NCBI RefSeq assembly: GCF_040954645.1
Contig: NC_092803.1
Coordinates: 79,398,263 to 79,462,262 of the forward strand
From: Diabrotica undecimpunctata
Lineage: Eukaryota; Arthropoda; Insecta; Coleoptera; Chrysomelidae
Direction: 5' to 3'
Length of the DNA: 64,000 nt
In this document: piece by piece, positions 1 to 12,297 of the stretch
How positions within the stretch are numbered: position 1 is the stretch's first letter
Layout of the letters: every line of letters starts with the position of its first letter
The notes under the pieces: generated by a model
The model's database searches: none
The model's input: only the letters and a program-made list of their open reading frames with translations
What the model was told of the DNA's origin: nothing
Translations under genes and position numbers: made by a program

Positions 1-295
1 TAATTTTTGTGGATCACTACTGAAGCCTGAGCTTTCCTATACAACAACAGCAGTTTATAAGCAGTGTTCAGTTACTACAAGTTTTATCATTATTTTAAAG
101 AAAAATTTATTAAATAGTCTTGTTTGACGTGCTTATAAAGGAACCAAGTAAACAGAATTGCTTAAAAGATGACAAGTCAGGAAGAACCTTGTTTACTGGA
201 TTATTAACAAGAAATCCCGAAATAAGTAATAGAGTTGCTCAAACTCTAATATCCACAAGGTCCGTGGTAATAAAAAAGCCATTCAAAAATGGTTC

Positions 296-1328
296 GCGAA
301 CAGACATTTTAGAGTTAAACAAGAAGATGCATACACTTATCTCAAGGATATCAAAGCAGGTGTTCCACAAGGGAGTGTATTGGGTCCAGTCCTTTACCTA
401 ATATACACGTGTGATATACCTGGACTAGAAGACGACACCATAGCTGCCTTCGCAGATGACACTGCTGTCTTAGCGGTAAGTGACACCGTCGAAGAAGCTA
501 CAGAAAAACTACAAAATTCAATAAATAAAATCCATAAATGGACCAAAAAATGGAAAATTAAGCTGAATGAGAATAAATCAGTCCATATAAATTTTACCAA
601 TAAGAGAATTAATAATATTCCAATTAGAATAAATGATGTCCAAGTGCCTATTGCAACATCAGCAAAGTACTTGGGGATCACTCTTGATGCGAAACTTCGC
701 TGGAAAGCTCACGTGAAGAAGAAAAGAGAAGAACTAGGCATCCGCTACAAGAAAACGGTATTGGTTAATGGGAAGACATTCCTCTTTATCCATAAATAAT
801 AAACTCCTAATCTATAAACAAATACTGAGACCAGTATGGACCTATGGCTGCCAACTCTGGGGCTGTGCCAAGCCTAATAAAACCAAAGTAATCCAGATAT
901 TCCAGAATAAAGTGCTGAAGAACATCGTAGATGCGCCTTGGTACGTTAGGAATAACGACCTTTACCGGGATCTCAAGATGGAAGACGTCAATCAGATAAT
1001 CAAGAAATTTGCAGGGAGCCGTGAACAACGACTCCATCATCATGTAAACGTCGAAGCTATCCAGCTCCTCCACAATACGAACCTAGAGAGAAGGCTTAAA
1101 AGAACAAAGCCTTTTGAACTGGTATAATGAGTGAGTGAAAAGCAGAGTAAAGTGTTGTGCGAGTATGCATGCTAAATTTAATGCTAGTTATTAGAAATAA
1201 TAGGAAAGATACTAGTGAGTAGACACCTAATTTTAAGATTTCATTAGTAATTTAAGTTAGAAATAAATTGATAATTGGTCTTACTGACCAGATTTTAATG
1301 TAAGTACACTTCTGTGTCTTTAGTAAAA
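296..1328 (+). mobile_element. 5'-truncated Jockey-clade non-LTR retrotransposon fragment
   Basis: This is the 3' half of a reverse transcriptase ORF. It starts inside the palm domain (HFRVKQEDAYTYLKDIKAG), continues with VPQGSVLGPVLYLIYT and the catalytic FADDTAVLA box (about 440-470), then the thumb and tail (KYLGITLDAKLRW; LRPVWTYGCQLWG; DAPWYVRNND) to about 1127. One frameshift lies near 765. It ends in a short UTR with an A-run at about 1325-1333. The 11-bp sequence AAAAATGGTTC occurs at both edges (285-295 and 1329-1339), as expected of target-primed insertion; the exact right edge is blurred by the A-run. It is the same lineage as the copy at 36.8-38.6 kb, which shares the APWY motif and a RRLKR ending. 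Confidence 0.85.
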
Positions 1329-2412
1329 AAAAATGGTTCAGTGAATTATTTTAGAGAGAACAACAGTAAGGATGTTCTGGATGACCCGGTCGAGTTTGGT
1401 CGAGTTTTAAATGCAGATGAAATGGCATTTTTCCATAAACTCACAGGAAACCAAGTGTATTGGTAAGAAAAGGTGACAAAACTGCTTACCAATAAATTAA
1501 TACTGATAAAAAATAATGCCTAACCGTCCATATACCAGGTAATGCAGCTGGCAAACTGCCAACGCTAATGGTGATAATATTTAAATATGAGAAAATTACA
1601 ACTTAGTGTTCCTTAAGAATATGATATTGAGCAATAAAATGTAGATGGATGACAAGAATGTTTTATAAGTTAGTTACAAATATCTTTGATAAGTGGTTGA
1701 CAGAACGCAAAATCTCTCTCCTTGTACTTCTGTTCATTAATAGACATTCATCCCACTTAACATTACACACTAGTAGGTTTTATGCTGAACGTGGAATTAT
1801 ATTGGTAGCCTTTCATCCGTCTGCAATGCATTTGATTCAGCCAATAGATGTTAATAAAACTTATTTTGAAAGCGGGTTGAAAAAATGCAGTACACTCATG
1901 CCGGATTGAGAATCAGGTTTTTTCAGTTTTAAGGAAAATTTACTTTTGTTCTTTTTTGAAAAAGTACTACAGGCAACAATAGTGCAATCAACTTTAAAGA
2001 GTGGTTTCCAAAAATGTGGCTCAGTTTCCTGGAATGTTGGTGCTATTATGTGTCCTAATGAGAAAATGGACACTTAATAAAGAGCAGGTTCAGGAAATAT
2101 AAAAAGGTAAATACCTACTTTAAAGAAACAATATAAGTAAGGAAAAACTAACTCTTTTCAAAACAAGTCTAGAGAGGAGTAGTGACAATAAATATTTTTC
2201 CCTCTTTTACTTTTACAAAAACGTTTACAAAAAGTACAGTTAAAAAAAAGAATAAAGAATTTGAAAGTAAAACAAAGTGAGAAAGAAGACAACCTTAATA
2301 TTAAAGATACTTACATGAAGAACAAAGCTTATTAAACAATGGAAGAACAGTGTTAAATAGGTGAGTTATTAAACCAATCTGAGGCTGAAACAGGTATAAA
2401 CATGAAATTAAA

Positions 2413-2450
2413 TTAAAGTAGTGTGACATTGAAATTTCACACTACTTTAA
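2413..2450. repeat. Perfect 14-bp hairpin
   Basis: TTAAAGTAGTGTGA at 2413-2426 is followed after 10 bases by its exact reverse complement at 2437-2450. It sits in the non-coding gap between the DDE part and the tail of the pogo-like relic. No function can be assigned. Confidence 0.7.
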
Positions 2451-2989
2451 CTTAGAAAAATCTTCAACATTACAATTTGGCTACTATGGCTACAACTACT
2501 ACATTTCTGCTAGATCAGCAACACAATCACAAGTTTCGTGTTTGAAAATAGTAGAATTATTTACATCTTACACCGTCAAATAAAATAACACCCTCCTTTT
2601 TTAAACTAATACTTTTTGAGACCAAGACACAATATACTCAGTAAAAAACAAATAAAAAAGTTTCTGTAGTGGCTAGTTCAATAGAAGAAACCTTGCTAAA
2701 AAACGGAAAACAAAAGTGATTGGTAAAAAGAAGAATCATTATCAAGTGTAAATTATATGAAGAGGACTTATGTACTTGCACAATTCCCTCAAAAAATGGA
2801 ATATAAGTTTGTATGTGTAACACAAAAAAGTTTTAACAATTGTGAAGTTGAAGTTGTTGGTATGCATTATTGTGATGACAGTGAAACCGTTTTTGGAATT
2901 AATGATAAAGTTGTCAGTGTAATAACATTTCATCAAATCGTAAAAAGGACCCACAACCTTAGATACTCATTTCAGGAGAAATATTGAAA

Positions 2990-4350
2990 CACCAAATGAT
3001 AAAAAGGTTATAAAAGAATTATTTTAAAAAGATATACATAAGTTGCATACAATGGAACGCATAGGCAACATTTTTCAGGATTCAGCTCTTTTAACAAACA
3101 GCTCAGGTTAATTATATAAGTTCAGTCCAAGTAGCCTGAATGCATGGGTGTCTTTGAAGTAAATATAAAATTATCCAACTGATGACACACTGATATAATT
3201 CCTTGTACTGATATCCTGTAGTTTTTTAGGGTCCGATAATGCTGTATAACTAGTAAATAGTGAAACCGGTGAATCTAAATATTGTATTATACTATAATTA
3301 CATATTACAGATGTCATTAAAGTTCTCGATACCTATTTGAGTGGGGCCGAGGGATGAGTTCTTTTTTAATCAGCGTAAAGCCGAGCCAGGAAGAAATAAA
3401 TCAATGGTGTTCTTTAATCCGTCCCAAGGCCGCTAGGTTTTTAGGTTTAAGGAAAACTAAATGAATAAAATTATTTATGAACTAATTATTCAAGCAGAAA
3501 TTTAAAGGTGAAATTAATAGTACTTAAAAGCGGACCACAATAATATTCTGGCTAAAAAATTGAAACAAACATTTGATTACTATACTTATAGTTCATTCAC
3601 AATTATAAGAACTGACTTTTGCAGAATTTAAAAGTATCCCGCTGATAAAGTCGACGCCATAAAGAGATTTGCCTCTTCAGGTAAATAGTAAAAAGGGCCG
3701 GCTTAACGAATTTTATATTTTATTTGGCATTTACATTACATATTTAATTTAAATAAATATCTAGATAATTAAGGGAAAAATACATAAACTGATAACTTAT
3801 TCAATATACAAAATCAACAAATGCAAAAGTATTTTTTTTATTTACTTTTTACTTTAAATGTATTATTTAATTATTAGAAGGCCATGAATCTAAACTTGGA
3901 CATAATTTTTAATACCTACAAACATTTTAAAATAACATTTTCTTGTATATCTAAATTTAAAATCACTTCAGTATTAATTAATAATTATGATTTTCCCTAT
4001 CTACCACTTACTATTTTATAAGATTATTGATTAATAATTTTATGTGATGCACAACCTTTAGTGAAGAATAATTTTTTTTCGTGAAATTATTAATAAAGAA
4101 ATTTATCATAACTTTTTCAGACATGAAACGGAAAAGTTAAACATAACATGTCAACATGAATAAATATGAACCTTTTAAAACGAGTAAATCGGTACTCACC
4201 TGAGGGACCGCAAACGTTCGGATACAATTAGCGTCCCTTTGTAAAGACAATGACGTCGACTTTACTAAAGTAACAAGACATTTACTTAACACAGAGAGTA
4301 CACATTACTCCCCTGAATTAGTGATAAGTTATAGTCTAAAAAAATCATTA
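2990..4350. other. AT-rich stretch with nothing recognisable
   Basis: About 1.36 kb with no open frame that looks coding, no tandem array and no clear inverted repeat. It may be decayed repeat DNA, but I can see no family hallmark. Confidence 0.5.
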
Positions 4351-4400
4351 TGAAATTGACTGGCCAATTGGTTGTGAAAACCAGTGCCAATAAAACACAA

Positions 4401-4450
4401 AACACACACACACACACACACCTACACACACACTCACACACATACACACA
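4401..4450. repeat. (CA)n microsatellite
   Basis: Imperfect CA/AC dinucleotide run with a few T interruptions. The His-Thr-rich open frame over it is an artefact of the repeat. Confidence 0.9.
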
Positions 4451-4583
4451 AAACGAGTATAAATATTACATCACATAGATATTATGTTAAATCTGTGTCA
4501 CTATCACTGTCGTCTTTTAAATTGATGATAATATTTTGTATATTATATGTAGGAAAATATGAATTCTCAGCTTTCATAACATA

Positions 4584-5788
4584 TTAGACTGCATTTTTCC
4601 AACTATTCGCATCCATTTTGAGTACTTCCTTTTCAATTAAATGCAGGACAGATGCATTTAAATGTGGCGAAGTATTATTTCTTCGAACTCTTGACTTAAG
4701 TTGATGCCACATATGTTCGATTGGGTTAAATACACAGTAATATGGTGGAAGTCTTAAAATCGTATGACCCATGTTTTCGGCATAATTATCACAAAAGTAT
4801 TCTTTTTTCAATGCCAAACTTTTTAAAATGTCCAATAAATCCTTCTTACTATTATCTATCTGAAAATAAATATCTTTGTCATACAAGTAATTCTGCTACA
4901 TGTTGCATTGTCCATAACTACAACACTATTAGGGTATGTTGGGTATTAACTTATTTTTGAACCAGTCTTCAAATATATCTGAAGTTGTGTTGTCATGGTA
5001 ATCGAGACATGAATCACTGATAGAGATAGGGCATTTGGAACCCATCCATCGACTGATCCAGCATGGAATATTGTTATTCTTTTTCCTCTATTAGAAGGCG
5101 TTTTTGTTGAACAAGATTGACTATTATCTACCCAAGCTTTAGATGGCGTATCGTGTGTATCAAACCACGTTTCATCTAAATAAATAATAGGTCGATTCTC
5201 TCGACGACACTGTTTAATTTTGTTTAAATATTCTATTCGCCATATCCGTAAACGATTGGATTCCATAAGTACCTGTCTTTTATCTACTTTTTTGTATTTA
5301 AACCCTATACGTTGCAAACACTTTCAAACAGTTGTTCTACCACACTTAATTTCAGTGTTGTCGACGTGAAGCCTGTCAACTAATATATCTAGTGTGGGTA
5401 CAATTTGTTCTTCATACAAGGCATACACTTTGCGACGAATAAGATCTTCATCTGCACGATCGAGCTTCCGAGAAATACTGTTATCCCGTCTTATTAATCT
5501 TGGTATAATAGGATTAGTTACAATTTTTCTGACTGTGGATAATGGTTTTTTAGTCAAAGTTGCCGTTTCATGTAAGGCTTCGTTACTGTCCATATTTTTT
5601 TCGACAAGAGTTTGAAAAACATTAGCAATAATTTGTTTTGCATCAGTAGATAAATGTATTCGTTGGCGCTGTTCAGGTTTTAATACTTGAATAAGATTAC
5701 CTCCGTGTCGATTTGCTTCCGGTTCATTAACTGGCAGAATTGCCCTATTATCCTCTGGACTCCAGGAACGCCACATTGTTTCATACAA
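4584..5788 (-). pseudogene. DDE_3-type transposase (long D-E spacing), copy 1
   Basis: The protein would cut and rejoin its own element's ends. Reading on the minus strand, 5788-5324 gives an N-terminal helix-rich DNA-binding region (about 154 codons). 5317-4946 carries the first catalytic motif IIYLDETWFDTHD, then KAWVDNS and GKRITIFHAGS. A frame-shifted stretch near 4900 has VVMDNAT (second D). 4886-4584 has GHTILRLPPYYCVFNPIEHMWHQLK, which holds the catalytic E. At least three frameshifts break it. The D-to-E interval is roughly 80 residues, far longer than the 34-39 of Tc1 or mariner, and like that reported for the DD82E 'Sailor' group. Confidence 0.75.
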
Positions 5789-6159
5789 TAAAGGTAAATT
5801 TGACTACGTGGATTCACCGGCAAGTGTACACACTCTAAAAAAATAAACACTTTTATTACAATACTCAACTAATTTTTTGCACAAACTGAACACTCAAACG
5901 ACTTTACAACCAATTTCGTTGAAGCAGACTTTTTAAGTGTTAGTTTGTCATCGTACAACTCTCTTCAAATTAAAAAACAATTAACGATAAGTAACAGGTA
6001 GAAAGTTGTATAAATTCTAAGTAATTTGTTAATAGGTCAATTAAGTTAAACGTTTACTCATTATAACTGTATATACAGGTTTGTCAGTTCTAATGTGTTT
6101 CGGATATTATCCGTTTTCCCAAAACTTATTAATTTCCACCACCGGTCCAGTCAATTTAA

Positions 6160-7123
6160 CTAAATTTAGATCTTCATAATTTTGGGCGCTTTTATTTCGT
6201 TGAGACTTAAAATAATGATTAATAAAAGAATACAATAATTATGGGAAATTTGTATGTTTATAAAAAGAGTTTTTTGACATTACGCTTGAATGATAATATT
6301 TGATCTGATTATATGTACTAACCTACAGTTGACTTGGCTATATGCCGGTCCTGTCAGCTTGGATAGCTGTGATAATTATACAACAATAGAGTACTTACAA
6401 GGGATTATTCAGTTTTACAGCTGTTATTAAAATAACTTTTATAATGAGACACTAAATTTCTGGATACAGTATACAACGATTATATTAGGCATCTCGGCAT
6501 ATCACTTCAGCTAATCGATGCGAACAATGCGTTTCCTTAAGAACGAATATTGTGTATTAACAAAATTAACGCACTCACACAATTTTTAGATTTTTCCACT
6601 GCTTTAAAAATAGCAATAATTAAGTTACTTATAAAAGTGTTTTCGAAATCGCCGAGGAGTAATAAAATTGTAGAGGTAGGCAGTTTCAGGTGTGGGTTCC
6701 AATATGATTATTTATCCAGTACATATAATGGGCACTTAAAAATATTTGTTTCGAATAGGTAATTTCGGTATCTACTTTTTATGTTTTTTGAGTTATTTTT
6801 TGTAAATCTATAAAAGTGACTATCATACTTATGGTAGTAAAAATAAACTTAAATTGGGTAAATCGTTTGATTTTACAAATCTATAATCTAAGGGGGAAAC
6901 GCAAATTATCATTAATTGTTTAGAAATCACCAATGATATGTACGACTTCAATATCTAAAAAAGAGGCCATTGGTATTTCATTGTCCTCTTTTGACTTTCA
7001 AATAAGCCTATTTAAATTATTCAACGCTAAGTTCGTAGATTTACCAGGTTGATATGTATATTGACGATTCCTTGAATTGATGATTGCGAGAATTCTATTT
7101 TAGCACTTCCTCTCTTATGTACC
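6160..7123. other. AT-rich stretch with nothing recognisable
   Basis: About 960 bases between two IS630-type elements. The longest open frame (70 codons at 6550-6762) has no recognisable motif and I do not call it. Confidence 0.5.
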
Positions 7124-7125
7124 TA

Positions 7126-8973
7126 TAGTCGGTTCGCTATATTTACGCGGGTTTCGGATTAACAAAATTATACTAATGACTCATTTATAACCAGTTGCAG
7201 TAAACGACTTCCTAGAAAATTATGTAAAAACTGCATTAATGGTCATATTTTAAAATACATTAAAATAACATTAGGGTAGGTATAAATTTGTTACAATATT
7301 GCAGTTGAATTGATTCTTTGCCAGTGTTGACATTGTATGTTTGGTGGAAATATTTAAAAATGCCTAGACGTGTGTTAGATGTAGATAGTCTAATTTGTAG
7401 TGTACATAAGTATTTTATGGATGAAAAAGAAAATGGCGGTCCTTTAAAATCGGTAATGTCTGTTATAAATAAGAATTAGTGAAACCAAACTAAGAGGAGT
7501 ATTACAAAATCGCAATAATAAACGGCCGAAAGAAGATCACCGAAAAACTCATTGAAAACGAAATATATTCCAGATGAAAAAAAATTTAAAATTCGTGATA
7601 TCATTTATCGAATGAGAGCCAACAAGGAACATGTGACCTTAAATACAATTCTCTCGGAATTAAAAAAAAATTTGACGAAATTGGCAGAACAAGCCTATGG
7701 CAAGTGATACATAATTTGGGTTTCAAATTTCAAAAGGAGGATAACAGAAAAGCCCTTTGTGAAAGAAGTTCTGTTGTGCATAAAAGAATTAACTTTCTAA
7801 GAAAATATTCTAAATTAAAAGAAGAAAGGGCAAATTTTATATATTTAGACGAAACATGGATATTTTCTAGGGGTGCAACCAAGAGAATATGGCAAGATGA
7901 TAACGTAAAGTCTATCAAAAATACTGATGGAGAAGGGAAGCGACACATAATTTTACATGCAGGAGGGAAATCGGGTTTTATAGAAGGTGCTGATTTAATA
8001 TTTTCATCTAAATCAAAATCAAGTGACTATCACAATAATATGAACACAGAAATGTTTGTAAAATGGTTACATGAAAAACTTCTCCCAGGTTTAAGTAAGC
8101 CCAGCGTAATTATTTTAGACAATGCACCTTACCATTCTGAAGTATTAAACAAAAGTCCAACGAGTTCTTGGACTGATAATAAAATTAAAGAATGGTTGAC
8201 AAAGGAACATATACCATTTACACAACATATTTTGAAATCAGAATTATTACGCTTGGCAAATATCCACGCAAAACCAAAAACCTTTGTTGTGGATCAGATT
8301 ATTGAAAGTTACGGTCATCAAGTTTTACGTCTGCCACCGTATCATTGCCAGTTTAATCCCATCGAATATATATGGGGAATAGCAAAACAATATTATGACA
8401 ACCATATTGGGCCTAACGGTTATAGCGACCACGCAGTTCGGAAAACTTGGCGAAAGGCACTTTCAATTGTAACTCCAGAAGTGTGGTGCAACTGTAAATT
8501 CAAGTGCGATAAACTAATAGAACATTGGTGGACTCGTGAAAGTAAAATAAACGAAATAAGTCCAATCATTATAACAATTAATGGTGATGACAGTGATGAT
8601 GATGACGATTATGATATTTTTGATGTTAATGACTGATTTTCATTTTTGTTTGCAAGTTAAATTTTTTTATTTTTCATTAGAAATTCTCTCCATGGAACAA
8701 ATATACATAGACCATATTTTCTGTGTGAAGTGTAATATAAAATTATTATTAGGTTTATATTAGCCACATTAGACTCCATTAATGAAGTAATTCTCCTTAT
8801 TATACTGTCAATTATATAAAAGATTTTCCATTATTATTTAATGAAAAAAAGTTATGGATTATTTTTCATTTCATTTGACCAGTTGATATTTCCCCAAAGA
8901 GCAGGTAATTAAAACTGGGTACTTACAATAAAATTTTTAATCCGAAACCCGCGTAAATATAGCGAACCGACTA
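7126..8973 (+). mobile_element. IS630/Tc1-mariner-type element, copy 2, with 37-bp perfect TIRs
   Basis: The two ends are exact inverted repeats of 37 bases: 7126-7162 (starting TAGTCGGTTCGC) and 8937-8973 (ending GCGAACCGACTA). Each is flanked by TA (7124-7125 and 8974-8975), the target duplication of this superfamily. Because the right flank is itself a TATATA run, the exact edge could shift by two bases. Total length is 1848 bp, and the one gene lies inside on the plus strand. The perfect TIRs beside a damaged transposase suggest mobilisation in trans or recent decay. Confidence 0.92.
7359..8636 (+). pseudogene. DDE_3-type transposase (D-81-E), copy 2
   Basis: A likely start at 7359 (MPRRVLDVDSLIC) opens the DNA-binding part, which is broken by frameshifts and stops up to about 7700. 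A fragment KFKIRDIIYRMRANKEHVTL can still be read there. From 7704 an uninterrupted 310-codon frame holds the whole catalytic domain. Residues are numbered from that frame: D49 in FIYLDETW, D139 in VIILDNAPYHS and E221 in QFNPIEYIWG, so 81 residues separate the second D and the E. It ends in an acidic tail (GDDSDDDDDYDIFDVND). The catalytic core therefore looks intact while the end-binding region is not. The spacing resembles DD82E Sailor elements; this rests on motif counting only. Confidence 0.85.
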
Positions 8974-9049
8974 TATATAGAATTCTGTCCAGCGTTTTTA
9001 ATAAAAAAAAAAACGATAGGCTTACTGGTCTATATAACTATAGTGTTAG

Positions 9050-10015
9050 GTCTGATACTTTACTTACCTCGGGCGTGTATACGACTTTAACCTTTTTCCA
9101 TATTTCCGCTACCACCTCCTTTAATATACTGAATTTAGGGAGCTTGCATATGTGTGGTATCACTACCTCTAATCCCGTATGCAAAAGTATTTAATATATG
9201 CCATCTATTCCTGAAGACTTATATGGCCTAAATTTATTTATAGCCCATCTAATACTGCTTTGTTTTGTGATTGCTTTGACTATTTCACAATCTATAGATC
9301 TTAGATTAATCGGCCTTTAGTCTATGAAACAACATAGACCAGAGGCCAACTAATCCAATCTGCACCATTTAGAATTGTTGAGTCCGGAAAGTGTGTTTAT
9401 GAGTTCTCTAAGACTTTTCTCTTTGGTCTTCGTAAATTTTCCATTAGCTTTCTATGCGAAACCTACTTCCTTAATGGTAGGGCTATCCTTTGCCAGGATT
9501 TTATAAATTCGAGAAAAAGGATATCCGCAATCTCCTCGCAACTTTCACTTTATGAATTCCTTTTGGCTTTCCAAATTTCTGTGGGTTTTCCGGTCTTGAC
9601 TACTTTTGGCCTTGTTAAATAGGCTTTGGAATTCTGCACTTTAGCTTGTTTAAGCCGTTATTTCATTAAACTGTACTGCTGCCTGTATCCCTTTTTATTG
9701 TTTCCGGCCAGTTTTCATAATAAACCGCCATAATAGCTTCGCTTACCGTTTTTGCTATCAAATTTATGGCCTCTACGCTTCTAAACAAGTTTTCACTTTC
9801 CAGGAGATTTCTATTAAGGAATTCTCTGTATCCTACCCAGTTTGTATCTATAGGATTTCTGTATTTAATTTCCGATAATCCAAACATAAAGGTTCATCAG
9901 ACACATACCAATTTGTTACTATATTACTTACTTTGCTTGTCCAGAGTGTTAAATCTAATATTTCTTTACGTGTTAGTGACAAAAGTTGGTTTGTTTCCGA
10001 TATTGGATATAGTAG
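9050..10015 (-). pseudogene. Non-LTR retrotransposon fragment (endonuclease end plus start of RT)
   Basis: Reading on the minus strand, the end of an AP-endonuclease domain comes first (RKEILDLTLWTSKVSNIV, then WYVSDEPLCLDYRKLNTEIL at about 10000-9870). The linker RNPIDTNWVGYREFL follows, then the pre-RT region (FRPYKSSGIDGIY near 9220-9240, the usual F-K-P-x-K-S-x-G-x-D-G box). Stops and frameshifts are frequent. This order suits the Jockey or R1/LOA groups. It is cut off just before the catalytic palm and lies head-to-head with the plus-strand relic that begins near 10045. Confidence 0.7.
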
Positions 10016-10044
10016 ATTGTGATAATATATATTGGATAGGTAGG

Positions 10045-12297
10045 GAAGAAGATTATAATATATTTTCAAGTATTAGAACTCAGTGTAAAGAACTTACGAA
10101 TTTACTATATAAACTACATGTTCAGGAAACTGAAAACAATATATCTGAAAACCCTAGATCATTCTGGAAATTTATAAATAGTAAAAGAAACTCACATATT
10201 ATGTTACCATCAGTTAATAAGTATGATGATTATACTGAGGAAAATAGTCAAGAAATCGTTGATATTTTTGCGGACTATTTTTCAACTGTCTACAGTGATT
10301 AATATTCAGTTCAGAGTAGTTAATCAAATTCCTATTTTTAAATTTGAGAAATCTGCGAATGTAAGCAATTATGTTGTTGACATTAAGGAAATAATTTATG
10401 AGATTCTGAGTAGCCCGTGGAAACTTACCAAGGGACCTGACGAAGTTCCATTGTATTTTTAAAAAAAATGTGTATACCCTTTGGCAGAACCAATACACCA
10501 TTTATTTAACCTAACACTAACATCAGGGATATTTCCCAATTTCTGGAAATCTAGTTTTTCAAAACCAATTTTCAAGTCTGGTCAGAAAGATAAAGCTGAA
10601 AATTACCGTGCAGTTTGTATACAATCAGAGTTACCAAAACTATTAGATTTTCTTGTAAATAGAATTTTAGGTTTTGATTGTAAAAGCATAATAATTGGTG
10701 AACAACATGGTTTTAGCCAAGGTAAATTCACAGTTACAAATCTCGTGTATTATACAAATTTTATCATTAACTCGTTGGAGACTGATTCTTAGGTCGATTC
10801 AATCTATGCTGATTTTTCAAAAGCTTTTGATAGAGTCAATCATCAGATTTTGATTGCCAAACTTTGTGGCTATGGCATTAGCGATTATATCTCAAATTGG
10901 ATTAATAATTATTTGTCTAATCGTTCTTAAATGGTTAAATATGGTAGTTTTTTGTCAAAACCAATTTATATAACATAAGGTGTTCTACAAGGTTCTCATT
11001 TGGGTCCACTGCTTTTTAATATATTTGTTAACGATTTACAAACAGTAATTAACTCCGACCAATTTCTCTTATTCGCTGATGACATAAAAATCTTCAGATC
11101 TATTGCTTGCCTCTCTGATTAAAAATGTTTTTGCAGTTGTCCTTAAATAATTTTTCACGTTGGTGTGAAGTAAATGTTTTAAACTTAAATCTAAAAAAAA
11201 TTTAAAATCACGTTTAGTAAAACGCAGGCTTCTTTTAATAATAATTACACACTTAATGGTACTGTTCTGCAAGAGATACGTCAGGTACGGGATTTGGGTA
11301 TAACACTGGATAGACAACTGAAATTTATTGATTGTATTAATGACATAACTTCACGTGCCCTTAAAATGTTAAAATTTATTTAGAGAAATTCAAAGGACTT
11401 TTCAGTTTTTACGTTTAAAATATTATACTGTTCGCTAGTGCGATTAATTATAGAATTCTTCTTCCTCTTCAAGTGCCCTCTCCGCTACGGAGTTTGGCAA
11501 TCATCATTGCTATTCGTAATCTTTGAAGCTGTTGTTCTAAATAATTGGTTAGATGTGCATTGGAACTAGTCTCTTAAATTGCGCAGCCAAGATATACGTC
11601 GTCTCCCCACGCTTCGTTTGCCCTGAATCTTTGCTTGGATAATTAACTGGAGCAATCGGTACTTTTTTCCCTCTCATCACATGACCAAGATATTCCAACT
11701 TTCTTCTCTTGATGGTGATCAACATCTCCCGTTCTTTGTTCATTCTTCAAAGAACTACACTATTTGTTATATAGAATACTGCTGTATTATGTGGTGTATT
11801 TTTTATAATACCCAGAAAACTCAATTAGAAAAAGTTCAAAAAACAGATTTTTAAGAATATGTGGTTATAAAATGGGTTTAAGACGTGGAGATTATAATTA
11901 CAGCTATATTCTTAATCAACTTAAAATGAACAAATAAGAGACAAGAAGAGCTGAATTCAAATTATATTTTTTACATAAGCTTCTGAATGGATTTATTCAT
12001 TGCCCTGAAATTTTGGGTTTATTCCCATTTAATATACCTATGCGAAGAATACGTAATTCTGACCTGTTATTGTAGATTTCCATTCTACTAATTATGGACT
12101 TAATGAAGTTATTTCTAGGACGTTACGTACGGCGAAAAATTACCACAGATTTAGAATTATTTAATACTTCAATTGCATCATTTAAAAAACATGTTAATAA
12201 ACTGTTGTAGCTAGCTTATGTATCTTACTGTATTTTATACATATTGTACAAAAATTGAAAAAGGGTTTAGCCCGTCAATAAATAAATAAATAAATAA
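10045..12297 (+). pseudogene. Jockey/CR1-like non-LTR retrotransposon, decayed, with RTE insertion
   Basis: It begins in the spacer between endonuclease and RT (NPRSFWKFINSKRNS, then IVDIFADYFSTVYSD to 10302). The RT follows in pieces: LFNLTLTSGIFPNFWKSS at 10500, a palm YADFSKAFDRVNH near 10810, GVLQGSHLGPLLFNIFVNDL near 10980 and FADDIKIF near 11075. The tail resumes after the 11457-11770 insertion (EYCCIMW, then GYKMGLRRGDYNY near 11865). Frameshifts and stops are scattered throughout. The 3' end is a (TAAA)n-type tail at about 12275-12297, as in several Jockey/CR1-like families. Confidence 0.8.
11457..11770 (-). mobile_element. RTE-like 3'-tail fragment inserted in a Jockey-like relic
   Basis: A 5'-truncated insertion on the minus strand whose 3' end is the TTCTTCTTC-type terminus shared by other copies in this window. 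It encodes the C-terminal signature KRRKLEYLGHVMRG. TATAGAAT is duplicated on both sides (11449-11456 and 11770-11777, the first base of the right copy being shared with the insert edge). Taking out the insert reconnects the host frame at LVRLIIEYCC, so order of events is clear: Jockey-like element first, RTE fragment second. Confidence 0.85.

Larger units (their letters stand above)
120..2987 (+). pseudogene. pogo/Tigger-like DDE transposase, decayed and interrupted
   Basis: Pogo-type transposases bind DNA through a CENP-B-like helix-turn-helix and cut it with a DDE_1 domain. About 120-284 encodes a CENP-B-like stretch (GRTLFTGLLTRNPEIS). After an inserted Jockey fragment (296-1328), the DDE_1 domain resumes near 1340: LNADEMAFF (first catalytic D) near 1409-1440, a GNAAGKLP-like segment near 1535, and LLFINRHSSHLT followed by HPSAMHLIQPIDV at about 1720-1850 (the second catalytic position reads N instead of D). 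A stretch similar to the region after the DDE domain runs to about 2070. The open segment 2757-2987 (YVLAQFPQKMEYKF...) looks like the tail found in some insect pogo/jerky-like proteins; that link is weaker. There are many frameshifts and stops. No terminal repeats were found, so the limits are those of recognisable coding sequence. Confidence 0.7.
4354..6155 (-). mobile_element. IS630/Tc1-mariner-type element, copy 1 (degraded ends)
   Basis: A decayed transposase gene (4584-5788, minus) lies between similar ends in inverted orientation. The left end near 4354-4380 reads AAATTGACTGGCC...; the reverse complement of about 6130-6155 reads AAATTGACTGGACC.... The match is about 14 bases with one indel, then patchy, and no TA flank is obvious, so the boundaries are provisional. 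The element is the same general kind as the copies at 7126-8973 and 14.0-16.1 kb. Confidence 0.5.

Noticed and set aside
4384..4587. Frame rich in His-Thr
   Set aside because: Translation of the CA microsatellite.
9766..10302. 178-codon plus-strand frame as a single gene
   Set aside because: Its first half is antisense to the minus-strand endonuclease fragment and only the second half matches a Jockey-like linker; it is a chance fusion of two relics.
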